NCBI GenBank assembly: GCA_963760965.1
Contig: CAVXEW010000013.1
Coordinates: forward strand, 62,001 to 126,000
Direction: 5' to 3'
Source: Pararhizobium_B sp963760965
GTDB lineage: Bacteria > Pseudomonadota > Alphaproteobacteria > Rhizobiales > Rhizobiaceae
DNA length: 64,000 nt
Positions 54,421-62,880 of this stretch are shown here, one piece after another; positions within the stretch are counted from its first letter, which is position 1, and each line of letters starts with the position of its first letter. The notes beneath the pieces were generated by a model that was not told the origin of the DNA, ran no database searches, and saw nothing but the letters and a program-made list of their open reading frames with translations. The position numbers and the translations under genes were made by a program.

Positions 54421-55152
54421 ATGAGCCGCTACTTCGAGGAACTCGATTACCGGCCGACGCCGATCGGTGCCCTCAGCCTGCGCCGCCGCCACATCCTTGC
54501 GCTGGGGCTGGACGTGTTCGAGATCATGCTTGGCGAAGAGCACCTCATGTCCAGCCTGTTCACGGCTTCCGAGATCGAGCTGGGCAGGCTCGGCATTCAG
54601 GCGACCGAAGGCGACAGGCTCGATGTCGTCGTGGGCGGCTTGGGTCTCGGCTACACCGCCAGGGCCGTACTGGAGTGCGACAGGGTGGACAGCCTGACCG
54701 TGATCGAGATGCTCAAGCCGGTGATCGAGTGGCATGAGAGCGGATTGCTGCCCATCGGCACAGAACTGGCAAAGGATCCGCGCTGCACCCTTCGGCAGGG
54801 CGACTTCTTCGAGCTGGCGGCATCGTCCGAAGGGTTCGTCGCCGAGGCTCCCGGGCGCCGCTTCGACGCCGTCCTGGTGGACATCGACCATTCGCCGGAT
54901 GCGCTGCTGAACGAGCGCAGCGAAAGCTTCTATACGGTTGCGGGTCTGCGAAGCCTCGCCCGGCACCTCAAGCCGGGGGGCGTCTTCGCCCTCTGGTCCG
55001 ACGATAGGGCCAGCGACGAGTTCTGCCGCCGTCTCGCCACGGTCTTCGGGACAGTGCGGGCGGAGGCCGTCGTTTTCGAAAATCCGCTGCAGCACTCCAC
55101 CTTCCAGCAGACCGTCTATCTCGCCGGGGCCGCATTGCCGGCCGAAGGATAG
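54421..55152 (+). CDS. Spermidine synthase-like SAM-binding protein
   Basis: A 243-residue Rossmann methyltransferase-fold protein: glycine-rich LDVVVGGLGLGYTARAVLEC, the acidic residue in SLTVIEMLKPVIEWHESGLL, and FDAVLVDIDHSPDALLN like spermidine synthases. The usual spermidine-synthase G-G-G-D/E-G loop and N-terminal strand domain are reduced, so polyamine synthesis is doubtful. No partner enzyme is visible. It converges with the histidine kinase gene. Confidence 0.72.
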   Translation: MSRYFEELDYRPTPIGALSLRRRHILALGLDVFEIMLGEEHLMSSLFTASEIELGRLGIQATEGDRLDVVVGGLGLGYTARAVLECDRVDSLTVIEMLKPVIEWHESGLLPIGTELAKDPRCTLRQGDFFELAASSEGFVAEAPGRRFDAVLVDIDHSPDALLNERSESFYTVAGLRSLARHLKPGGVFALWSDDRASDEFCRRLATVFGTVRAEAVVFENPLQHSTFQQTVYLAGAALPAEG

Positions 55153-55219
55153 CCAGCGAGGCGACGACCGCGTGGCGGTGGTCATTCCGGCCGGCATACG
55201 GCGGGTCCGGAGCGGCGCT

Positions 55220-56662
55220 TCAGGAGAGCGTGCGCGCCGAGGATCCTGCATGCTTCTGCTGCCTGCTGCGCGAGGGATCGCTGTCCGGCCCGGCCCTTGC
55301 GTCGTCCGCTGCCGGCGAGCGGGCGGGCAGGGACAGCTTCGCTTCGAGGCCGGCTTCCCTGCGGTTCCGGAGGCTCAGTTCCCCGCCGCAGGCCTCGGCT
55401 ATCTCGAGCACGATCGAGAGGCCGAGTCCCGCGCCGCTTCCGAGGCTGTCGAGACGCGTGCCGCGCGCGAGAACGGCGTCGAGCGAACCGGCCGGGATTC
55501 CGGCTCCGTCGTCGGTCACGGCAACGACGACGCTTTCCCTCTCGCGGCGGACGGCGGCCCGGATTTCCGACCTCGCGTGCCTTGCGGCGTTCTCCACGAG
55601 GTTTCCGACGGCTTCGGCGAGGTCGCCGGCATCGATGCGTGCCTCGAGACCTTCCGGTGCGTCGACCGTCCATCGCAGGGCCGAGCCCTCCGGGGTGCGC
55701 CTGACGACGTCCACGACCTGCTGAACGACGCGGCGGACGTCGCAGCGCACAAAGGCGCTGCGCGTTGCGATGCGCCCGCGCGCCAGCTCGCGGTCGACAT
55801 GCCGGCGCATGGCGTTTGCGACCTGCTCGATGTCGGCGGCCACGTCGTCCTGGGCACGCTCGCGCAGGCGCCTCACGTCGCCCGCCAGCACCTGCAACGG
55901 AGTCTTGAGGCCATGGGCGAGGTCGGCGGACCGGGCCCTTGCGTCGACCACCTGCCGCTCGCGGGCCTCGATCAGCGCATCGACCTCGGAAGTCAGCGGC
56001 AGCACCTCGTTGGGAAAGGTATCGCCCAGCCGTTCCTGCCTGCCGTCGCGCACGGCGGCGACCTTCTCTCTCAGCCTGGCGAGCGGCCGGAGTCCGACCG
56101 TCACCTGCAGATAGGAGGCCCCCGCGAGAAAGATGGCCAGTACCGCGAGATAGGGGATCAGGTCCATCGCGAACGCACGAACGGCAGCGTCGAGTTCGCC
56201 TGCGTCGATGGCTACGGCCGCCCGCATCGTTCCGCCGCCGAGGCTGGCAGGAAGACCGACGCCGCGTTCGAGCGCGATCAGCTGCCCGCCGCCCGGGCCC
56301 GGGATCCGGTGACGATGGACGGTGCCGTCGGCAAGGAAATCGGCCGGCAGGCCCAGCCGGGCGTCCCAGAGGGAGCGGGACCGCAGCACGGTGCCAGCCA
56401 GCTCGACCTGCCAGTAGAGCCCCGACAGCGGCACGGAGAATCTCGGATCGCCAGGCGGTTTCGACATGAGGAGGGAACCGTCGGCATCTCGCGAAATGCC
56501 TGCCGTCGCCTGGTTGAGATAGACGCGCAGCTCCGCCTGAAGGCGGCGTTCGACATGACGCTGGAAGAGGAAGGTGAGGGCGAGGGCCGAAAGCAGCAGC
56601 GCCGCAACGATGGACGCGACGCCGCCCGACAGGAGCCTCAGCCTCAGCGATCCCCTCTTCAT
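55220..56662 (-). CDS. Two-component sensor histidine kinase (EnvZ/PhoQ-like)
   Basis: A 480-residue inner-membrane kinase. First span at residues 8-32, a periplasmic domain to about 170, a second span (DLIPYLAVLAIFLAGASYLQ), a HAMP-like linker, the H-box ADLAHGLKTPLQVLAGDV, and the ATPase with NLVENAARHA and GLGLSIVLEIAEACGGELSL. It overlaps the response-regulator gene. The pairing with a PepSY protein suggests sensing of metals, acid or envelope state. Confidence 0.92.
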   Translation of the reverse strand: MKRGSLRLRLLSGGVASIVAALLLSALALTFLFQRHVERRLQAELRVYLNQATAGISRDADGSLLMSKPPGDPRFSVPLSGLYWQVELAGTVLRSRSLWDARLGLPADFLADGTVHRHRIPGPGGGQLIALERGVGLPASLGGGTMRAAVAIDAGELDAAVRAFAMDLIPYLAVLAIFLAGASYLQVTVGLRPLARLREKVAAVRDGRQERLGDTFPNEVLPLTSEVDALIEARERQVVDARARSADLAHGLKTPLQVLAGDVRRLRERAQDDVAADIEQVANAMRRHVDRELARGRIATRSAFVRCDVRRVVQQVVDVVRRTPEGSALRWTVDAPEGLEARIDAGDLAEAVGNLVENAARHARSEIRAAVRRERESVVVAVTDDGAGIPAGSLDAVLARGTRLDSLGSGAGLGLSIVLEIAEACGGELSLRNRREAGLEAKLSLPARSPAADDARAGPDSDPSRSRQQKHAGSSARTLS

Positions 56663-57324
56663 GCGTCTTCCGCCGCCATCCGGTAACCGAAGCCGCGCCT
56701 GGTTTCGATGACCGAGGCGCCAAGCTTGCGCCGAAGCCTCGCGACCACGGCCTCCAGTGCGTTGGCCTCTCTTGCGTCGTCGTCGCCGTAGAGATGCTCC
56801 AGAAGTTCCTGCGGAGGAACGACGCGCTCGGCGTGATGCATCAGATAGGAGACGAGCCGGTATTCCAGCGGCGCCAGCGGCACCGGGACGCCGTTCCTCG
56901 TCAGGCGCATCTGGCGCGTGTCGAGGCTCAGTTCCCCGGTTCGAAGCACTGCGCTGCCGAGGCCGGCGGACCGGCGGATCAGCGCCCGGATCCTGGCCAG
57001 CAGTTCCTCCATGCGAAATGGCTTTGGAAGGTAGTCGTCCGCCCCCGCGTCGATGCCCTCGACGCGCTCCGCCCATGAGCCGCGCGAGGTGAGGACGAGG
57101 ACCGGCATGAACCGGCCGGCCTCGCGCCAGCGCCTGAGGACGGAAAGCCCGTCCATCCTGGGCAGGCCCAGGTCGAGCACGACGAGGTCGTAGTCCTCGG
57201 TGTCGCCCCGGAACCATGCCTCGTCGCCGTCCCAGGCTACGTCGACGGAGTATCCTGCGTTGCCGAGCGTCGACGAGACGTCGGCGACGATGCGCGGCTC
57301 GTCTTCGGCCAGCAGGAGGCGCAT
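56659..57324 (-). CDS. Two-component response regulator (OmpR/PhoB family)
   Basis: A 221-residue regulator: receiver domain with acidic pocket E7-D8 and phospho-acceptor D51 (VVLDLGLPRMDGL), then a winged-helix DNA-binding domain (LEYRLVSYLMHHAERVVPPQ, NALEAVVARLRRKLG). Start at 57324 overlaps the PepSY stop. Partner of the kinase at 55220-56662. Confidence 0.95.
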   Translation of the reverse strand: MRLLLAEDEPRIVADVSSTLGNAGYSVDVAWDGDEAWFRGDTEDYDLVVLDLGLPRMDGLSVLRRWREAGRFMPVLVLTSRGSWAERVEGIDAGADDYLPKPFRMEELLARIRALIRRSAGLGSAVLRTGELSLDTRQMRLTRNGVPVPLAPLEYRLVSYLMHHAERVVPPQELLEHLYGDDDAREANALEAVVARLRRKLGASVIETRRGFGYRMAAEDA

Positions 57325-57650
57325 CAGTCGTCCCCGCCGATGATTCGGCCGCTGGCCGCGTCGACGGTCAGTTCCCTGAGGCTCCCGGAACGCGCGACCA
57401 CCTTCAACCTGTAGACGTCGCGACCGTGCTCCCGGTCGAACTCGACGTCGATGATCTCGCCATCGAGCGTTCCTCGGAGCTTCTCGAGAAGGACGGCAAG
57501 CGGCAGCGCCTTGCCGCTTCGCCGGGCGCTGCTGGCGCGATCGTAGTCTTCCGCCTCGCCGCTTTCGCCGTCGGCACGGGCCGCCGGCGCGCGCAGGCAG
57601 GCCAGTGCCGCCAGGCCGAGGAAGTGCCTTCGGTCGAACTTCGCGATCAT
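57324..57650 (-). CDS. PepSY domain-containing secreted protein
   Basis: A 108-residue protein. A twin-arginine-like signal (MIAKFDRRHFLGLAALACLR, cleaved near ARA) leads a single PepSY domain (LLEKLRGTLDGEIIDVEFDR, VDAASGRIIG). PepSY proteins near two-component systems are common and may be its target or modulator. It heads the minus-strand operon, divergent from the small protein at 57776. Confidence 0.85.
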   Translation of the reverse strand: MIAKFDRRHFLGLAALACLRAPAARADGESGEAEDYDRASSARRSGKALPLAVLLEKLRGTLDGEIIDVEFDREHGRDVYRLKVVARSGSLRELTVDAASGRIIGGDD

Positions 57651-57775
57651 GTGCCCTGAATAGGGCCTCCGACCTGACAACTCGCTGACATGGATCAACG
57701 GCGCCATGTCAGCGGCATCGGTCCATCCTGCCTGTCGTCGGCGGCTATCCGCCAAGTATGGAAATGGAGACGAGA

Positions 57776-58045
57776 ATGCGCAAACTGCTTGTCGTACCGG
57801 CGATCGTCGCCGGCCTGTCCGCTTTCGCCGGAGTGGCTTATGCCTCGGGCGACGACGTACCGGGGAACCTTGGAAAGGGAACCGTGTTCGATCCCGCCGC
57901 TTCCGCCGGCGACGCGCGCCCGAAAGTTGCGGTCCGTGACATGGAAGGAGCCGGGCAGGACGACGCCCGGGCCCGGAGCGGGCATTCCGAGCATCGCGAC
58001 GGCGAACGAAGCGAAGGCCTGGAAGGCGGCATGGAGGACGATTGA
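57776..58045 (+). CDS. Small secreted acidic protein of unknown function
   Basis: 89 residues. A signal peptide (MRKLLVVPAIVAGLSAFAGV, cleaved after AYA) precedes a charged, low-complexity tail rich in Asp, Glu, Gly and Arg, with no cysteine. The start at 57776 follows GGAGACGA; an in-frame ATG at 57758 would put charged residues before the signal. Divergent from the PepSY-RR-HK operon by 125 bases, so it is a candidate target of that regulator. I do not recognise a family. Confidence 0.6.
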   Translation: MRKLLVVPAIVAGLSAFAGVAYASGDDVPGNLGKGTVFDPAASAGDARPKVAVRDMEGAGQDDARARSGHSEHRDGERSEGLEGGMEDD

Positions 58046-58119
58046 CGTTCCTGCCGTGCCGCACGACCGTGCCGGCGCCCGAGAGGCGCCGGCACCTGCG
58101 GCTTCCGGCCGATCGGACT

Positions 58120-58644
58120 TCAGGACCCCGCCGAACCGCCTCCGTTCGTCAGTTCGTGATATTGCTGTGTCGACATGTCCGGCACCTTCTGCAGGAAGGC
58201 GATCACGTTCCAGATTTCGGAGGCGGGCTGGGTCTTGTCCCAGGCCGGCATCGCCGTCATCTTGATTCCGTGCTTGGCCGCCCAGAAGGCCTCCGCAGGC
58301 GGGACCTTCGCGATGTCGGTGTATTTCGGCGGCTGGGGGTTCATGCCCTTGCGCGTCGGATCGGGGGACATTCCGGGAGCCAGATGACAGCCCTTGCACA
58401 GGTGACTGTAGGCCTGGGCTCCCTTCTTCACCATTGCCGCGTCATCGAGATTGGGAACCTTGATTGCCGCAGCGCGCGTTTCCACCGATCGTTCGCGGGT
58501 GAATTCAGCGAGCTTGTCGATGATGCCGTGGCCGGAATCGGCCGCGACGTCGTAGGAGCCTGTCGCGATGTAGATTGCGCCGCCGATCGCGGCGACGATC
58601 GCAATACCGCCGATGACGGCAAGGGTACCGGTCGCATATCTCAT
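58120..58644 (-). CDS. Membrane-anchored cytochrome c
   Basis: A 174-residue class I cytochrome c. An uncleaved-looking N-terminal span (LAVIGGIAIVAAIGGAIYIA) anchors it; heme c attaches at C83-K-G-C86-H87, and the distal methionine is in KMTAMPAWDKT. It faces the periplasm. No oxidase or dehydrogenase gene is adjacent, so its partner is unknown. Confidence 0.88.
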   Translation of the reverse strand: MRYATGTLAVIGGIAIVAAIGGAIYIATGSYDVAADSGHGIIDKLAEFTRERSVETRAAAIKVPNLDDAAMVKKGAQAYSHLCKGCHLAPGMSPDPTRKGMNPQPPKYTDIAKVPPAEAFWAAKHGIKMTAMPAWDKTQPASEIWNVIAFLQKVPDMSTQQYHELTNGGGSAGS

Positions 58645-58824
58645 GGGAACCGCACTCCCTTCCTCGCTACGGGAGTTGCATTGTCCGGGAATTTTCTGCT
58701 GAGGGTCGAGAAACCAGAATTATCGCCGCGAAGCCGTGCATTCTGCAGGATCCGATGCATCGAAAGCCTCCTTTGCTTCTTTTCCGTTCAGGGAAGCAAT
58801 TTTCGGAGGGGGATTTTTGTTCCG

Positions 58825-58850
58825 ATATTCAATGTTAAAAAATTGAATAT
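58825..58850. promoter_or_regulatory. AT-rich inverted repeat upstream of cytochrome c
   Basis: ATATTCAAT (58825-58833), eight-base spacer, ATTGAATAT (58842-58850). Perfect 9-bp arms in one of the most AT-rich stretches of the window, about 180 bases before the cytochrome c start. Regulator unknown. Confidence 0.45.
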
Positions 58851-58889
58851 ACTATAAAATATGTGAAATATACTTCATGCACACGAATT

Positions 58890-58917
58890 CGTTCCGGGAA
58901 CGGCGGTTCCCGGAACG
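58890..58917 (-). terminator. Strong hairpin after tctA
   Basis: CGTTCCGGGAAC (58890-58901), four-base loop, GTTCCCGGAACG (58906-58917): perfect 12-bp stem about 95 bases beyond the tctA stop. On the minus strand it is followed by AATTCG rather than a T-run, so termination is probable but not canonical. Confidence 0.45.
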
Positions 58918-59010
58918 CCATGGCTCTCGAGGCCGTGTGCCAGTCCGACCTGACAGTGCCCTGAAGGCGGGCGGGCTTCTTGCCCGTCGAGTTGGCGGCG
59001 ACGCGCGAAA

Positions 59011-60543
59011 TCAGTCCGGGTCGGCGCCGTAGGCCTCCGGGGCCGGGGCGGGGCGGAACCACCGGCCGATGGCGATGGGCAGGACGAAGCCGACGATGGC
59101 GAGCGTCCAGAGTCCGATCGACAGCCAGGAATGGAAGAGCGCGGTCCAGTCGCCATTGGAGATCGTCATCGCGCGGCGAAGGTTCGCCTCCATCTGGTTG
59201 CCGAGCAGGACGCCCATGATGACGGGCACCAGAGGGATCTCCAGCTTGCGAAGGATCCAGCCGAGAACGCCGAACACGATCATCTCGAGAAGGTCGAAGG
59301 TCGAGCCGGAAATGCCGTATATGCCGACGAAGGAGATCATCGCCACCGCCGGCATCAGGTATTTCGTCGGCACGAGCAGGACCCGCACGAAGATCCCGAC
59401 CATCGGGATGTTGAGAGCGAGCAGCATGAAATTGGCGATGAACAGCGCCGCGATCAGGCCCCATACGACATCGGGATTGGACTGGAAGAGCAGCGGTCCC
59501 GGGGTGACGTTCAGCGCGAGCAGCATGGCGAGGAGCACGGCCGTGGTGCCCGAGCCCGGCACGCCGAGCGCCAGCATGGGAACGAGCGCACCGCCGGCGG
59601 CGGCGTTGTTGCCCGCCTCGGGCGCCACGACGCCGCGGGGGTCGCCCTTGCCGAAGGTTCCTTCGCGGTCGCTGATGCGCTTCTCCAGGGAATAGCTGAG
59701 GAACGAGCCGAGAGACGCGCCGGCGCCAGGCAGCACGCCGGAGACGAAGCCTACGATGGTGCCGCGCGTCACCGTCCCGAGCGAGCCCCTGATCATCGAC
59801 AGGGGAGGCGTCAGCCGGCCGATCGGCGGACGGTTGCCGCTCGTGTCGTTCCCCGTGCCACGGTGCTCGAGGAAGACGAAGACCTCCGACAGCGCGAAGA
59901 GGCCGACGATGGCGACGAGGAAGTTTATGCCGTCGTAGAGGTGCACCTGCCCGAAGGAAAAGCGCGGCACGCCGGTCTGCCCGTCGACGCCGATCATCGC
60001 AATGCCGAGGCCGAGCGCGGCGGCGAATGCCGCTTTCGCCTGGTTGCGGCTGGCGATGCCGCCGAGGGTGGCGAAAGCGAGGGTGAACAGCGCGAAATAC
60101 TCGGCAGGCCCGAAGAGCAGGGCGACCTTGACGAGCTGCGGCGCGAGGAAGACCAGTCCCCAGGTCGCGAAGAAGGAGCCGACGAAGGAGGCGTAGCCGG
60201 AAAGCGCCAGCGCCTCGCCGGCCTTGCCCTGCTGGGCCATGGGATAGCCGTCGAGCGTCGTCATCACGGCGGGTTCGTCGCCGGGAATGTTGAGCAGGAT
60301 CGAGGAGATGCGCCCGCCGTACATGGCGCCGTAGTAGACGCTCGTCAGCAGGATCAGGGCCGGCGTCGCAGGCAGGCCCAGCGTGAAGGCGAGGGGGATG
60401 AGGATCGCCACGCCGTTCGAGGGCCCGAGGCCGGGGAGCGCACCTATGATCGTTCCCAGAAAGCAGCCGAGCAGCGCCAGGGCGAGGTTTTCGAAGGTGA
60501 GCGCGACGGCGAAGCCGTGCGCGAGTGCGGCGAGTGCGTCCAT
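59011..60543 (-). CDS. tctA: Tripartite tricarboxylate transporter, large permease TctA
   Basis: A 510-residue TctA with about twelve spans. Family signatures are present: LLGCFLGTIIGALPGLGPSN, the second repeat GFVSGVLPGAGASLGSFLSY, and APEAGNNAAAGGALVPMLAL. It moves the substrate across the inner membrane with cation gradient energy. It follows tctB by 11 bases. The substrate of this copy is unproven. Confidence 0.94.
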   Translation of the reverse strand: MDALAALAHGFAVALTFENLALALLGCFLGTIIGALPGLGPSNGVAILIPLAFTLGLPATPALILLTSVYYGAMYGGRISSILLNIPGDEPAVMTTLDGYPMAQQGKAGEALALSGYASFVGSFFATWGLVFLAPQLVKVALLFGPAEYFALFTLAFATLGGIASRNQAKAAFAAALGLGIAMIGVDGQTGVPRFSFGQVHLYDGINFLVAIVGLFALSEVFVFLEHRGTGNDTSGNRPPIGRLTPPLSMIRGSLGTVTRGTIVGFVSGVLPGAGASLGSFLSYSLEKRISDREGTFGKGDPRGVVAPEAGNNAAAGGALVPMLALGVPGSGTTAVLLAMLLALNVTPGPLLFQSNPDVVWGLIAALFIANFMLLALNIPMVGIFVRVLLVPTKYLMPAVAMISFVGIYGISGSTFDLLEMIVFGVLGWILRKLEIPLVPVIMGVLLGNQMEANLRRAMTISNGDWTALFHSWLSIGLWTLAIVGFVLPIAIGRWFRPAPAPEAYGADPD

Positions 60544-60554
60544 CGACCCCTCCC

Positions 60555-60986
60555 TCAGAAGCCCAGCGGACCGCGGGCTAGCGACAGCCCGAGGACAAGG
60601 TGGAAGATGACGTAGATCCCGACGGAGATGGAGATGCCGGAGACGATCGCGCCGAGGATGGAGGCGCCGAGGCGCCACGCGAGATAGGCCGCGGCAACGG
60701 CCGTAGCGATGACGAAGCCGACATGAGCGAGCACCATCGCATAGGCGACCATGACGGCGGTCGCCATGACGATCTCGAAGAACCGGCCGGCGGAAGGCCA
60801 GACCGGATCTCCGTCGGGCTGGAGAACCATGACCAGGCCGCTGATTCCGAGCAGGGCGCCTATGATGATCGGAAAGGTCTTCGGTCCGATCGGATCCTGG
60901 ATGAAGCTTTCCTGGATCAGCGTCGCCTGCCAGATGTAGAAGCCGGCAAGCAGCACGCCGAGCCCGCCGAAAATCCGGTCGCTCAT
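60555..60986 (-). CDS. tctB: Tripartite tricarboxylate transporter, small permease TctB
   Basis: A 143-residue, four-span TctB: MSDRIFGGLGVLLAGFYIWQ at the N-terminus and the QDPIGPKTFPIIIGALLGIS segment shared by TctB proteins. GGGGAGGAATTCC precedes the start. Lies between tctC and tctA in the usual tctCBA order. Confidence 0.9.
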   Translation of the reverse strand: MSDRIFGGLGVLLAGFYIWQATLIQESFIQDPIGPKTFPIIIGALLGISGLVMVLQPDGDPVWPSAGRFFEIVMATAVMVAYAMVLAHVGFVIATAVAAAYLAWRLGASILGAIVSGISISVGIYVIFHLVLGLSLARGPLGF

Positions 60987-61098
60987 GGAATTCCTCCCCA
61001 TGCCAATAAGGGAATATCGGCCGCGGCTCAGCCGCGAGCCGGTTGCGTCGAGTGGACCGGCAGGCTGGTCGCCAAGCCGGTCCACCCTCCTGCCGCCC

Positions 61099-62084
61099 CT
61101 ACTTGATCAGGCCGATCTGCTTCGACAGATCCTGAATGTTGCCGATCGACTCCTTCACGAAGGCTTCGAACTTGTCGCCGCTGAGATTGAGCGGAGCCAG
61201 GCCGTTCTGGGCCATGACCTTCTTCCACTCGTCCGAGTTGTAGACCTTCTCGATGGCGCCGACCCAGTACTTGTAGGCCTCGTCTGACATCTTGCCGGGG
61301 GCATAGAAGCCGCGCCAGTTGGCGCCGACGGCGTCGATGCCCTGTTCCTTGGCGGTCGGGAACTCATGGAAGGAGCCCGGCAGCCGGTCCGGGGCGAGAA
61401 CGGCGAGAACCCTGATATCGCCGGAATCGACGAAGCCCTTGGCTTCCGACGCGTCGCCGGTGAAGGCCTGAACGCTGCCGGCAAGGAGCTGGGTCACCGC
61501 CTCGCCGCCGCCGTCGAAGGGAACGTACTTGATCTTGCGCACGTCCTTGATGCCGGCCTTCTGCGCGACGATCAGCACCTTGAGATGGTCCCAGCCGCCC
61601 ACGGCCGAACCGCCGGCGAAGGAGACGGACGTCGGGATCCTTCTTCACCTTCTCCATCAGTTCGGGCAGTGTCTTGATCGGCGAGTTCTTGGAAACGGCG
61701 ATGACGCCGTAGTCGGCGCCGATCGAGCCGAGCCACCGCACCTGGTCCATGGTCGTTGCCCGGGAAGGCGCCCTGCGCGAGGCGGGTCGCCGTGGCCGAC
61801 GATGCCGCGACGATGAGGTCGTTGTCCGAATTGCGCTTGTTGACCACCTCGGCAAACGCGACGCCGCCACCGCCACCGGCGATGTTGGTGACCTGCATGG
61901 TGCCGGGAATGATCTTGAGATCCTGCAGCGTCTTGCCGACCTGGCGGCATGTGAAGTCCCAGCCGCCGCCGGGGGCGGCCGGTGCAATGCACTCGGTGTT
62001 GTTCGGCTCGAAAGCGTAGGCGGCCGTCGAGAAGGCGCCCGCAGCCATGACGGCGGCGACCGCTAGAGCGATGAGTTTTTTCAT
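61099..62084 (-). pseudogene. tctC: Tripartite tricarboxylate transporter substrate-binding protein TctC, two +1 frameshifts
   Basis: The three frames join to about 327 residues, normal for TctC. Signal peptide MKKLIALAVAAVMAAGAFST with cleavage after AYA; then ECIAPAAPGGGWDFTCRQVG. The first break is in GG 61751-61752 (FPGND to MDQVRWLGSIGADYGVIAVS), the second in GGG 61634-61636 (KKDP to TSVSFAGGSAVGGWDHLKVL). The C-terminus is intact. Dropping one base at each place restores the protein, so error in the sequence is the simplest explanation. First gene of tctCBA, divergent from tctDE. Confidence 0.88.
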
Positions 62085-62103
62085 TGTGTCCTCCGATGGG
62101 AAC

Positions 62104-62125
62104 CGCACCTGCCTCCACAGGTGCG
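62104..62125. promoter_or_regulatory. Inverted repeat in the tctC-tctD divergent region
   Basis: CGCACCTG (62104-62111), six-base spacer, CAGGTGCG (62118-62125). It lies 20-40 bases upstream of the tctC start in a 108-bp gap, a reasonable place for a TctD site or a 5'-leader hairpin. Confidence 0.4.
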
Positions 62126-62192
62126 TTTGCATCCGCGTTGGTATAAGGCTTTCCTGTCATGCTGCTGTCAGATCGCAGAGAAGGGTCGTCGC

Positions 62193-62880
62193 GTGCATTT
62201 CCTGGTGGTCGAAGATACATTGGACGTCGCCGAGGCCATCGTTCATCGCTTCGTGAGCGCCGGCCACGCGTGCGACCACGCCACGACCTGTGCGGATGCC
62301 TGGCATTTCGCCTCGCTGTCGGCCTACGACCTGATCGTTCTAGACATCAACCTGCCCGACGGGTCCGGCGCCGGTCTCCTGCGCAGGTTGCGCAAGGAGC
62401 GCATCGCGGCACCCGTTCTCGTGCTGACGGCGCGTCTGTCGCTGGACGACAAGATCTCGGCGCTCGACGAGGGGGCCGACGACTACATGGTCAAGCCGTT
62501 CGACCTCGAGCGAACTGGAGGCCCGGGCGCGTGCCATCGTGCGCAGGCAGCGTGGCGAGGACCGACGGGTGCTCGAGGCGGGCAACCTGCGCTTCGACAT
62601 GGCGAGCCGGGAGGTGACCGTCGACGGGCAGCCGCGCGAGCTGACGCGCCGGGAGCAGGCGCTTCTCGAGATCTTCCTGATCAATCGTGGCCGCGTGCTC
62701 GAAAAGGAGGAACTCCTCACCCGCATCTTCGGACTGGACGCCGAGACCAGCGCCAATGCAGTGGAGCTCTATGTCGGGCGCCTGCGGCGCAAGCTCGCCG
62801 GCACCGACCTCGTCATCCGGACACTGCGCGGGCTCGGCTACCAGGCCGCCGTCGCAGACCGCCAGAACGGCGCGCGATGA
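62193..62880 (+). pseudogene. tctD: Response regulator TctD-like (OmpR family), single +1 frameshift
   Basis: GTG start at 62193 after AGAAGG. Receiver domain with E7-D8, phospho-acceptor D51 (DLIVLDINLPDGSG) and the lysine in DDYMVKPFDL. The frame breaks at about 62508; skipping one G gives DLSELEARARAIVRRQRGED and the winged-helix domain (LTRREQALLEIFLINRGRVL, NAVELYVGRLRRKLAG) to the stop at 62880, in all about 228 residues. It overlaps the kinase gene by ATGA. Divergent from tctCBA, as TctD usually is. Confidence 0.87.

Larger units (their letters stand above)
58645..59010. other. 366-bp intergenic region, AT-rich in part
   Basis: No gene supported. It lies between two minus-strand genes: the cytochrome c promoter should be in the right-hand part, and the 3' end of tctA in the other. 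It contains the AT-rich dyad at 58825-58850 and the hairpin at 58890-58917, given separately. Confidence 0.6.

Noticed and set aside
58835..59464. Minus-strand frame of 209 codons overlapping the end of tctA
   Set aside because: It overlaps tctA in another frame and has low-complexity sequence; the AT-rich intergenic end explains its start codon.
59131..60615. 494-codon plus-strand frame opposite tctA
   Set aside because: Extremely rich in Glu, Arg, Asp and His, as expected for the antisense of a membrane protein; no ribosome site.
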